From contig JAXLRU010000004.1 in NCBI GenBank assembly GCA_046330935.1, positions 186,001-250,000 on the forward strand: 64,000 nucleotides of DNA, in the 5' to 3' direction. Below are positions 45,558 to 53,868 of this stretch, piece by piece (the first letter of the stretch is position 1; each line of letters starts with the position of its first letter). This DNA is from JAXLRU01 sp046330935 (GTDB lineage Bacteria; Actinomycetota; Actinomycetes; Actinomycetales; Kineosporiaceae). The translations under genes and the position numbers were made by a program. The notes below the pieces were generated by a model. It was not told where the DNA came from, searched no databases, and worked only from the letters and a program-made list of their open reading frames with translations.

Positions 45558-46081
45558 GGCGCGGCCAGCGACCAGACGTCGACGTCGATGCCGAGCAGCG
45601 GGTTGGGCACCTGCCGGGCGCGGTTCATGCCGAGCTTCACGGCGACGCGCTGGGACCGGACGTTGTCGGGATGGATGATCGAGATCAGCTCGGCCAGGCC
45701 GAGCCGGGCGAACGCGTCGTCGCGCGCGGCGGCGGCAGCCTCCGTCGCGAAGCCGTGGCCCCACGCCGTGCGGGCCAGGCGCCAGCCCAGCTCCGGCCCG
45801 ACACCCGCGCCCGCGTCGGCGAGGAGCGGCGGCACCAGCGCGAGCCCCGCGAACCCGAGGAACTCCCCGGTGTCGCAGCGCTCCACAGCCCAGGGGCCGT
45901 AGCCATGGGCGTCCCAGTGCCCGGCGACCATCGCGTGGAAGCCGTCGATGCCCGCGTCGTCGAGGCGGCGGTTGAGCAGCTGCGCGACCTCGGGATCGCG
46001 GTTGATCGCGGCCATGGGCGCGGCGTCGGCGTCCCGCCAGCGGCGCAGGAGCAGCCGGTCGGTGCGAAGCTCCTCGGTCAC
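45548..46081 (-). CDS. GNAT acetyltransferase, RimJ/RimL type
   Basis: 177 residues. Starts with the family's LRTDRLLLRRWRDADAAP; the acetyl-CoA part is GPELGWRLARTAWGHGFATEAA, and IIHPDNVRSQRVAVKLGM is the typical C-terminal helix region. RimJ/L-like proteins acetylate N-terminal or side-chain amines and some resistance substrates. It lies between the tetronate unit and the GGDEF-EAL gene on the same strand as the former, but 270 bases upstream of the KAS III start. In the goadvionin pathway a GNAT protein joins a PKS chain to a peptide; that idea can be tested here but nothing in this sequence requires it. GTG start. Confidence 0.8.
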   Translation of the reverse strand: MTEELRTDRLLLRRWRDADAAPMAAINRDPEVAQLLNRRLDDAGIDGFHAMVAGHWDAHGYGPWAVERCDTGEFLGFAGLALVPPLLADAGAGVGPELGWRLARTAWGHGFATEAAAAARDDAFARLGLAELISIIHPDNVRSQRVAVKLGMNRARQVPNPLLGIDVDVWSLAAPAR

Positions 46082-46105
46082 GCCCCCGATCCTGCCCTAC
46101 CCGCG

Positions 46106-46155
46106 GCTTTGGGGAGCATCTGCGCGGCCATACCGCGGGGAGAGTCCCCAAAGGC
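46106..46155 (-). repeat. Dispersed palindromic repeat, copy 4
   Basis: GGCTTTGGGGA and TCCCCAAAGGCC arms around TGCGCGGCCATACCGCGGGG. It sits in the 361-base divergent space between the GNAT and GGDEF-EAL genes, about 25 bases before the GNAT start, so it is not simply a terminator. Apart from copies 4 and 5 I see nothing recognisable in 46082-46442. Confidence 0.85.
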
Positions 46156-46211
46156 CAGCCTCTGCCCGTTGCCCACCTCGCCTGGGCTCGGCATCCGCCC
46201 AGCCGTCACGC

Positions 46212-46258
46212 CTTTGGGGAGCGTCTGCGCGGTCATACCGCGGGGAGAGTCCCCAAAG
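46212..46258 (-). repeat. Dispersed palindromic repeat, copy 5
   Basis: CTTTGGGGAGCGTCTGCGCG to TCCCCAAAG, 90 % or so identical to copy 4 and in the same orientation 106 bases away, as if the element had duplicated locally. See copy 1 for the design. Confidence 0.85.
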
Positions 46259-46442
46259 CCGCACGGACGGCCGGGGCCCACCCCGCTCGGCGACACCCGG
46301 CGATGGCATCGCAGGTCGCGAGCGCGAACGGGACCCACCACAGGGCGACGACACGCCCTGAATGTCTTGCTTGAGCGAACTGTCGGGATGACAGTGTCAC
46401 CGACAGCGAGCAAGGCGACACGGTCAGGCGCGTGGGGGTCGG

Positions 46443-49400
46443 ATGGAGGACGCACGGGCGGGCCGGCTCCGCAGCACCGGATCCGTCGGGCTGGACGACC
46501 TCGACCAGTCCCGGCTCTCGGTGCTGGCCGCGCGCGCCCTCGACGGCGACGATGCGGCACCCGAGCTGGAGGAGCTGCTCGCCGTCACGGCGCTCGCCCT
46601 CGACGTCCCGCTCGTCCTGCTGCACGTCCTCGACGGCGACCGCCGCTGGCGCTACGCCCGCGTGCCGTGGACCCCCGTCGCCGAGGTCCTGCAGCGCTGC
46701 GCCGCCGACGTCGTCGCCCGCACCGACGGACGCGGCCCGGCCGACGGCAACGCCACCGCCCCGCAGCCCGACGCCGGAGCAGCCGACGACGGAGCACCCG
46801 CGGCCGACGCCCATGGCGCACCGCTGCTCGACGACGACGGGCTCGTCCTGGGCGCACTGGTCGTCGCGGTCCCGCACCCGGGCGAACTGGACGACCACCA
46901 ACGCGCGGGGCTGCGCGCCTGCGCCCGCCACGCCGTCGCCGTCCTCGACCTGCGCTCCTCGCGCCGCCGGATCGCTACCCAGGCGCTGGCGCTGGCCCGG
47001 CGCACCACCTCGCTGAGGGCGCTGCTCGACCACTGCCCGGTACCCGTGGCGGTCCGGGACGCGGAGGGCACCCTGCTGCTGGCCACCCCGGCCGCCGCCG
47101 AGCTGGGCGCCGCGGCCCCCGACCCGCACGTGGCCGAGGAGCACCCGCGTCTGCGGCCGGTGGAGGCGCGGGCGCTCGACCTGCACCGCCCGGTCACGGA
47201 CGACGAGACGACCACCGGCGCGCGGGGGGAGCGCCGCGAGCTGGTCACCACGGCGTTCCCGCTGCCGGCGACGACGGCGGACGGCGTGCCGCAGGTGGCC
47301 ACCGTCAGCGTCGAGATCGGGGCGCTCAGCCGGGTGCGCCGGCGCCTGGCCCGCGACGAGGCCGACCTGCGCGCGCTCGTCGAGACGTCGGGTTCGGCCG
47401 TGATGGTCGTGGACCACGCGGGAAGGGTGCGCTGGACGAACCCGGCGGCGAGCCTGTGGCGGCACACCGGCGGGCCGGGCCTGCGCCCGGCCGAGCACGG
47501 CGTCCCGGACGTCGTCCCGGAGGAGTGCCTGCGCTGGCTGCGGGAGCAGGCGGCCGACGGCTCGGGCTCGGGCCGGCTGCCCGGGGAGTGGCTGGGACCC
47601 GGTGCCCCGCGCGTCCTGCACGCCTGGGTGCACCCCGTCACCTGGCACGACGCCGACGCGATCGCCGTCGAGGCCACGGACGCGACGGCGCAGGAGGAGG
47701 TCGCGGCGGAGGGCAGGCGCGATCGGCAGCGGTTCGAGGAGGTGTTCCACCTTGCCCCCGTCGGGATGGCGGAGGTCGACGACGAGCGGCGGATCACCCT
47801 GGCCAACCCCGCCATGGAGCGCCTGATGCGGGCGGCGCCGGGATCGCTGACGGGGCGCACCGTCGCCGACCTGCTGGTGCCCGAGTCCGCGGACCTGGTG
47901 CGCACGTTCGCCGCCGAGCTGGCCTCGGGGGCACGCAGCAGCGTCCGCGCCGAGGTGCGCGTGCTCGCCGACGACGGCTCCACGTGGGCCTGCCTGCTGG
48001 CCGGGACGCGGGTGCCCGGTCCCCCGCCGCACGGCCTCGTCCATCTCGTCGACGTCGAGGAGCAGCATCGCGCGCTCGCCCGGGCCCGCGCCGACGTGGC
48101 GGTGCTGGAGGAGGCCGAGCACCTGTCGGGGGTGGGGTCGTGGGCCAGGTCGGAGGGGGACGCGATGCAGTGGTCCCCCGCGATGCGGGCCCTCGTGGGC
48201 ATCCCCGACACCGTCGAGCCGACCCGCGACCTGTGGGCCTCGCTGGTGGAGCCCGAGGACCGGGACGCGGTGGCGGCCGTGCGGGCCGACGACGGCGACG
48301 AGGTGGGGCCGTTCGACCTGCACCTGCGCTGCTGGGACGGTGCGCTGCGGACGTTCGAGGTGCGCACGCGACGGCGGGTGCCCGGCTCGGGCGCGGACGG
48401 CGCCTACGTGGGGATCATGCGGGACGTCACGGCGGAGCGGGCGCGCGCGGGCGCGGCGCAACGTTCGGCCTCCCGCGCCCTCGGCCTGCTCGACGCCGCG
48501 CCCGACCCGGTGGTCGTCTGCGACGCCCAGGGCCGGATCACCGACGTGAGCCGCCAGGTCACCGCTCAGTTCGGGTGGGCCGCGCAGGAGCTGATCGGTC
48601 GGCCGGTGGAGACGCTCGTCCCGCCGGAGCTGCACGGCGCCCACCGCGCGCACCGGGCCGCGGCGCGCCTGGACGACGGGCCGCGCGTCATGCACGGCAG
48701 TGACGGGGTGCTGGTCGTGACCCGGGACGGCCGGCGGCTGCCCGTGGAGGTGACCCTGGCCGAGAGCGTCGTCGACGGCCGGCGCACGATCATCGCCGGG
48801 CTGCGCGACGTCTCCCGCACCCGGGCCCTGCAGCACCAGGTCACCGCCACCCGCGACCTCCTCCTGGAGGTGCTGGACGGCTCCCAGGACCAGGCGATCC
48901 TGTCGCTGGACGCGCAGGGCCGGATCGGCTCGATGGTCAGCGCGGGCGCCACCCGGATCCTGGGGCTCGCGCCCGCGGCCCTGCGGGGGCGGCTTGTCGG
49001 CGACCTGTTCGACGCCGCCGAGCTGCGCGAACGCGCGCGCGAGATGGGCATCGCCGACCCGACGGAGGCGGTCCTCGCCCTCGCGGACCGGCCGGGCACG
49101 ACGTCGTCCTTCACCTGGCGGCGCACCGACGGCACGCCGACGCGGGTCGCCGTCTCCGTCCGCCGCCGCCAGTCGGGCGTCGGGTACGTCGTCGTCGCGA
49201 CGGACGTCGAGGAGACCAACCGCACCCGGCAGGCGCTGGCGGCCTCCGAGGCGCGCTTCCGTGCGGCCTTCCGCGACGCGCCCGTCGCGATGGCCGTGGT
49301 CAGCCTCGCCGACGCCGACGCGGGCACGTTCCTGCAGGCCAACGCGGCCCTGTGCCGGCTGCTCGGACGCGGCGAGGACGCCGTGGTGGGGCACCACTTC

Positions 49401-50942
49401 AACGAGTTCACCCACCCGGACGACCAGCAGATCGGCCGCGACCTGATGCGCCTGCAGCGGCGCGGGCAGGTGGAGCACTGGGAGATCGAGAAGCGGTACG
49501 TGCGCGCGGACGGCGAGGTGGTGTGGGTCAAGCTCGACGCCCGGGTGAGCACGAGCGCGCAGGGCCGTCCCGATCAGGTGGTGATCCAGTTCGAGGACGT
49601 CGGGCGCCGCCGCGAGATGGAGGCCGACCTCGCCCACCGCGCCCTGCACGACGCGCTGACCGGCCTGCCCAACGCCGAGCTGATGCGCGAGCACCTCACG
49701 GGGGCGCTGGCCCGCGCCCGGCGCACGACCTGCCCCGTCGGCGTCCTGCTCGTGGACCTCGACGACCTCAAGCTCGTCAACGACTCCCTCGGCACCTCGG
49801 CGGGGGACGCCGTGCTCGTCGCCGTCGCGGAGCGGTTGCGGGGCGCGCTGCGCGACGTCGACTTCGCGGCCCGCAGCGGCGGGGACGAGTTCGTGGTGAT
49901 CGCGGAGAACCTCACGGAGGTGGCCAGCGTCGAGCACCTCGCCGACCGGGTGCTCGCGGCGATCCACGCCCCGGTCGACCTCGGCGACCACACCGTGACG
50001 CCGACCGCGAGCGTCGGGATCGCACTGTCGGGGCCCACCTCGACGCCGGTGGAGGTGGTCGCCGACGCCGAGGGCGCGATGTACGGGGCGAAGGCGTCGG
50101 GCAAGAGCCGCTGGTCACAGGCCGACAAGGGACGCCGCGACCTCGCGCTGCGCCAGATCACGCTGGAGCACGAGCTGCGCACGGCCCTGGAGGAGCGGCA
50201 GCTGTTCCTCGTCTACCAGCCGGTCTACGACCTGGCCCGGCTGGCTCCGGTGGCCGTGGAGGCGCTGGTGCGCTGGCGGCACCCGCACCGCGGGGTGGTG
50301 GGGCCCGACCAGTTCCTCGACGTCGCCGAGGCGCGCGACCTGATCCGCCCGCTGGGTACGTGGGTCCTGCGCGAGGCGTGCCGCCAGGGCGCCACGTGGG
50401 CCCGCGACCTCGGGGCGCGGGCGCCGCAGGTCTGGGTGAACGTCTCGGCCCGCCAGCTCGGCGGCGCCCAGCTGCACCGCGAGGTGCGCCGCGCGCTGGC
50501 CGACAGCGGCCTGCCCGGGGAGCTCCTGCACGTGGAGCTGACCGAGCGGCAGCTGGTGGACCTCGGGCCGTCGGTGCGCTCCGACCTGCACCAGATGCGC
50601 GACCTCGGCGTGGGACTGGCCATCGACGACTGGGGCACCGGGCACAACGGCATCGAGCACCTGCGGCACCTGCCCGCCACGGCCCTGAAGATCGACCGGT
50701 CGTTCACCGCGGGACTCGGGCGCGACCGCACCGACACCGCCCTGACGGTCAGCATCGTCGCGCTGGCCCGCGAGCTCGGGCTCACCGTGGTCGCCGAGGG
50801 GATCGAGACCCCCGACCAGCTCGCCCGGCTGCAGCAGCTCGGCGCGCCCCTCGGGCAGGGGTTCCACTTCTCCCGGCCACTGGAGGTCGACGCCGCGACG
50901 CGCTTGACTGGTCGACAGCCGCGGCCGTCGCCCGGTGGCTGA
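46443..50942 (+). CDS. Multi-PAS GGDEF-EAL c-di-GMP protein
   Basis: 1499 residues, no membrane segment. A GAF-like N-terminus (about 25-175) is followed by about seven PAS repeats (starting near 190, 309, 429, 562, 679, 806 and 938), a GGDEF domain (1065-1225, motif RSGGDEFVVI near 1144) and an EAL domain (from 1235; EALVRW near 1272, later DDWGTGHNG, KIDRSF, EGIET and QGFHFSRPL). The cyclase signature is intact. The EAL site has the first Glu and the Asp pair but DDWGTGHNG departs from DDFGTGYSS, so phosphodiesterase activity is likely but less certain. The ATG has GGGGGTCGG upstream. It pairs functionally with the PilZ protein at 59051. Confidence 0.93.
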   Translation: MEDARAGRLRSTGSVGLDDLDQSRLSVLAARALDGDDAAPELEELLAVTALALDVPLVLLHVLDGDRRWRYARVPWTPVAEVLQRCAADVVARTDGRGPADGNATAPQPDAGAADDGAPAADAHGAPLLDDDGLVLGALVVAVPHPGELDDHQRAGLRACARHAVAVLDLRSSRRRIATQALALARRTTSLRALLDHCPVPVAVRDAEGTLLLATPAAAELGAAAPDPHVAEEHPRLRPVEARALDLHRPVTDDETTTGARGERRELVTTAFPLPATTADGVPQVATVSVEIGALSRVRRRLARDEADLRALVETSGSAVMVVDHAGRVRWTNPAASLWRHTGGPGLRPAEHGVPDVVPEECLRWLREQAADGSGSGRLPGEWLGPGAPRVLHAWVHPVTWHDADAIAVEATDATAQEEVAAEGRRDRQRFEEVFHLAPVGMAEVDDERRITLANPAMERLMRAAPGSLTGRTVADLLVPESADLVRTFAAELASGARSSVRAEVRVLADDGSTWACLLAGTRVPGPPPHGLVHLVDVEEQHRALARARADVAVLEEAEHLSGVGSWARSEGDAMQWSPAMRALVGIPDTVEPTRDLWASLVEPEDRDAVAAVRADDGDEVGPFDLHLRCWDGALRTFEVRTRRRVPGSGADGAYVGIMRDVTAERARAGAAQRSASRALGLLDAAPDPVVVCDAQGRITDVSRQVTAQFGWAAQELIGRPVETLVPPELHGAHRAHRAAARLDDGPRVMHGSDGVLVVTRDGRRLPVEVTLAESVVDGRRTIIAGLRDVSRTRALQHQVTATRDLLLEVLDGSQDQAILSLDAQGRIGSMVSAGATRILGLAPAALRGRLVGDLFDAAELRERAREMGIADPTEAVLALADRPGTTSSFTWRRTDGTPTRVAVSVRRRQSGVGYVVVATDVEETNRTRQALAASEARFRAAFRDAPVAMAVVSLADADAGTFLQANAALCRLLGRGEDAVVGHHFNEFTHPDDQQIGRDLMRLQRRGQVEHWEIEKRYVRADGEVVWVKLDARVSTSAQGRPDQVVIQFEDVGRRREMEADLAHRALHDALTGLPNAELMREHLTGALARARRTTCPVGVLLVDLDDLKLVNDSLGTSAGDAVLVAVAERLRGALRDVDFAARSGGDEFVVIAENLTEVASVEHLADRVLAAIHAPVDLGDHTVTPTASVGIALSGPTSTPVEVVADAEGAMYGAKASGKSRWSQADKGRRDLALRQITLEHELRTALEERQLFLVYQPVYDLARLAPVAVEALVRWRHPHRGVVGPDQFLDVAEARDLIRPLGTWVLREACRQGATWARDLGARAPQVWVNVSARQLGGAQLHREVRRALADSGLPGELLHVELTERQLVDLGPSVRSDLHQMRDLGVGLAIDDWGTGHNGIEHLRHLPATALKIDRSFTAGLGRDRTDTALTVSIVALARELGLTVVAEGIETPDQLARLQQLGAPLGQGFHFSRPLEVDAATRLTGRQPRPSPGG

Positions 50943-51026
50943 GGGCAGCGGGCGTTGCGCGTCACGCCGGGCGGCCGCCTTCGCGGCGGCGAGCAGCCGG
51001 GGGTCGAGCCGGTGGCGGCCCGCAGG

Positions 51027-51829
51027 TCACGGGGCCTCCCCGAGGTCGTCGCCCGGACGGCCACGGCGATGAGGAAGGCGCCGACGCCGAGGCTGCGGAA
51101 CGTCCAGGACCCGCCCGCCTGGGCGGTCACGAGCGTCCCGTCGGCGCGGCACAGCCGCACCCCCACCTCGGGCATGGGGCCGGGCGCGGCGGCGACCTCC
51201 GGGTCGAGGTCGAACCCGAACTCGGTGAACGAGAACTGCAGCCCCTGCCCGAGCGCCTTGGAGTAGGCCTCCTTGAGCGTCCAGATCCGCAGCGCCCAGC
51301 GGTCGCGGGCGGCCTCGGGCAGCGTGGCGAGCACGTCGAGCTCGTGGGGTGAGCACATCATCCGTTCCACGCCGCTGCCGAGCAGGCGCCGGGCGGCGGG
51401 CTCGACGTCGACGCCGATGCTGCCGAGGCCGGTGAGGCCCACGAGCAGGACGTCGTCGGTGTGGGTGAGGCTCACGTCCACCTGGTCCAGCCCGCGCACG
51501 TAGGGGCGGCCGGTCAGGCCGTAGCCGAGCTCGAGGTCGGCGGGGTCCGCGCCGACCACCTCGCCGACGGCCCGCTTGATCAGCCACCGGGAGGCGACGA
51601 AGCGCTCGCGCAGCACGGGGGTCGAGAGGCGCCCCAGCCGCGCGGCGTCGGCACCGAGCAGGCGTCCCCAGGACGCCTCCTCGCCCCACTCGCCGCGCCC
51701 GTCGTCGGGCCTCGCGGTGATCGCGACGCTGCCGTCGCGGGACAGGTCGGCGGCGACGCTGCCCCAGCCGTCGCGGACGAGCTCGGCGGCGGCGCGCACG
51801 GCCAGCCGGGGTGCGGGGTTCCCGCCCAC
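51027..51829 (-). CDS. Sfp-type 4'-phosphopantetheinyl transferase (3' frameshift suspected)
   Basis: About 267 residues. Magnesium motif IGVDVEPAARR and WTLKEAYSKALGQGL are the two hallmarks of PPTases; the N-terminal LRERFVASRWLIKRAVG segment also fits. It turns apo carrier proteins and domains into holo form. In the frame used here no stop occurs until 50225, deep inside the opposite-strand EAL gene, giving an implausible 534 residues. One extra G in the GGG at about 51050 would end the protein as VRGDDLGEAP at TGA 51029-51027, so I place the end there. The GTG start is three bases past the acyl-CoA dehydrogenase stop, hence the same operon. Confidence 0.75.
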
Positions 51830-51832
51830 GCC

Positions 51833-53683
51833 TCAGCCCGCCACGCGGTCGGCGTACAGGTCGAGGCTGACGCCCTCGCGCACCCGGGTCAGCACCTCGT
51901 CGGCCATCCGGGCCTCCAGCGTGCGGGGCAGCGGGGCCACCTGGCGGTTGAGCTGGCGGAGGAGCCGGTGGACGGCGACGGTGACCCAGGCGTCGTCGGC
52001 GAGGAACCCGGGTGCCCGGCCCTCGCTGCCCAGGCCCGCGCGCGCGGACCGCCACACCCCGAGGCAGGACGCGGCGGCCAGCAGCAGCGCGTACCGGTCG
52101 GTCGCGGCGAGCGCCCTCGGTTCGGCGGCGCCGGTGGCGTCGAAGCCCGTGCCCTCCACGTACTGCTCGACGAGGGTGCCGCGCAGCACGGCGGCCTCGG
52201 CGGCCAGCTCGCGCACGAGGGAGGGCAGCAGGTCGTCGTCGGCGGCGGCGAGGGTGGCCAGCCACGCGGGGCCGGCCGAGGCGAGGGCCGGGGCCGGTGC
52301 GGCCGGCAGCTCGCGCAGCACCTGGTCGATCACGGAGGCGATGCCGTCCAGGCCTCCCATCGCGGCAAGCGCGCCGGGGTCGAACTCGGGGACGTCGCCC
52401 GCGACGGCGAACAACGGTGCCGGAGCGGCGTGCTCGGCGGTCCAGGGCACGCTCGCGACCCGCGCGAGGTGGGGGGCGATGGTCGCCTGGCACAGCGCGG
52501 TGTTCACGTGCCCGAAGGTCAGCTGCCCGAGGTCGCGGACGTGCTTGGCGAGCATCGCCTGGGCGCCGCCGCTGGCGTGGAAGCCGTCGCCGAGCACCAC
52601 GGTGAGCCGGTGCAGCGTGGCGGTGACCAGCTTGGGCACGAGGTACTTCGCGACGGACGCGACGACGTCGCACTCCCCCGGCAGCACGTGCACGGCCCGG
52701 CAGGCCACCAGCGACAGCGCGTCGGCGACCAGGACGTCGACGAACGCGCCGCCGAGTGCCGTGAGGGCGCGGGGGCCGCCGCCGGGTGCGGCGCAGGGGC
52801 CCTCGCCGTCGGCGGTGGTGCGTGCGGCGACCCGCAGGGCGCTGTCGGCCATGCCGACGACGACGCCGGGGTAGACGGCGTTGAGCATGGCGAACGCGGG
52901 GATGGCGGCGAGGAAGCCGAGCCCCCAGGGGCCGACGGCGGCGTCCTCGCCGACCGGCACGTCGCGCAGCTCGAGCGCGCCCTGGCGTTGGCCGCGGGCG
53001 CCGTCGCTGAGGTTGCGGCCGAGGTGGTGCACGCCGTCCGCGGGCAGGGTGTCGCGGTCGATCAGCAGCACCGTGTCCCCGTCGGGGGCGCCGTCGGCGC
53101 CGGGCGTGGTGGCGAAGGCCAGCAGCAGCCGCGCCGTGTCGGCGTTGTTGACGGCCGACTTGCGCCCGGCGAGCAGCCAACCGGTGCCGTCGGGGCGCAG
53201 GGCGACCTGCTCGGCGAAGTAGTCGTTGCCGTGGGCGGTCTGGGGGCACAGGACGCCGAGCTGCCCGCCGGCCAGCAGCTCGGCGGCGGTGCGGGCCTGC
53301 TGGGCGGCGGTGCCGCTGACCCACACGACGGCGGAGCCGGTGAACGAGGTGAGGCCGCAGCTCATGGCGAGCGACGCGTCGCGGCGCAGCACGGGGCGCA
53401 GCAGCCGGGTCATCGCGTCCATCGAGCGCATCCGACCGCCGAGGCGGGCGGGCACCAGCTCGGCGCCCAGGCCCAGCTCGCGGACGAGGCGGGCACCGGC
53501 GGCGGGCAGCTCGTGCGCGTCGTCGGCGGCGAGCACGGCGGCGAAGGGCAGGGCGGAACCCGCGTCCCAGGGGTCGCCGAACGCCGTCTCGATCTCGGCG
53601 ACCCGCGCGGCCACCGGATCGCTGATCGGATCGCCGTCCAGGACGGCGACGCCTTCGGGCTGCGTGGACGCGATCGACAGCAT
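51833..53683 (-). CDS. Acyl-CoA dehydrogenase
   Basis: 616 residues, longer than the usual 380-400 because of an extended C-terminal helical part. Family blocks: LGGRMRSMDAMTRLLRPVLR, SFTGSAVVWVSGTAAQQ, LAGGQLGVLCPQTAHGNDYF, and in the helical half VVLGDGFHASGGAQAMLAKHVRD. FAD-linked dehydrogenation of an acyl-CoA or acyl-carrier thioester is the family reaction. In this operon it could prepare an unsaturated starter or extender, or desaturate a carrier-bound aminoacyl group from the adenylation enzyme. ATG start after GAGGCGGAGC, 185 bases after the cyclodehydratase gene and directly before the PPTase gene. Confidence 0.8.
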   Translation of the reverse strand: MLSIASTQPEGVAVLDGDPISDPVAARVAEIETAFGDPWDAGSALPFAAVLAADDAHELPAAGARLVRELGLGAELVPARLGGRMRSMDAMTRLLRPVLRRDASLAMSCGLTSFTGSAVVWVSGTAAQQARTAAELLAGGQLGVLCPQTAHGNDYFAEQVALRPDGTGWLLAGRKSAVNNADTARLLLAFATTPGADGAPDGDTVLLIDRDTLPADGVHHLGRNLSDGARGQRQGALELRDVPVGEDAAVGPWGLGFLAAIPAFAMLNAVYPGVVVGMADSALRVAARTTADGEGPCAAPGGGPRALTALGGAFVDVLVADALSLVACRAVHVLPGECDVVASVAKYLVPKLVTATLHRLTVVLGDGFHASGGAQAMLAKHVRDLGQLTFGHVNTALCQATIAPHLARVASVPWTAEHAAPAPLFAVAGDVPEFDPGALAAMGGLDGIASVIDQVLRELPAAPAPALASAGPAWLATLAAADDDLLPSLVRELAAEAAVLRGTLVEQYVEGTGFDATGAAEPRALAATDRYALLLAAASCLGVWRSARAGLGSEGRAPGFLADDAWVTVAVHRLLRQLNRQVAPLPRTLEARMADEVLTRVREGVSLDLYADRVAG

Positions 53684-53868
53684 GCTCCGCCTCTTTTCGG
53701 TGGCCCGTCTCGTGTGCCCGGTGCCGGCGGCCCGTCCTGGTGGGTCGGTCCGCCGGCACCGCTTGCTCACCGTGGGTGGGGTGGCACGACCAGGCTGCGC
53801 CCGGGCGCTGGACCCGCCGTGGACCGGGCGTCGAACGGGCCTCGAGGGCGGCTCGGCGCCCGCTCGGC

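Noticed and set aside
45452..48703. Long plus-strand frame containing translations of the palindromic repeat (for example ESPKASLCPL)
   Set aside because: It crosses repeats, the GNAT gene in antisense and the GGDEF gene in a wrong frame; the peptide is only the translated repeat.
46233..49991. 1252-codon open frame on the minus strand
   Set aside because: Antisense to the GGDEF-EAL gene; Arg/Gly/His-rich with no domain.
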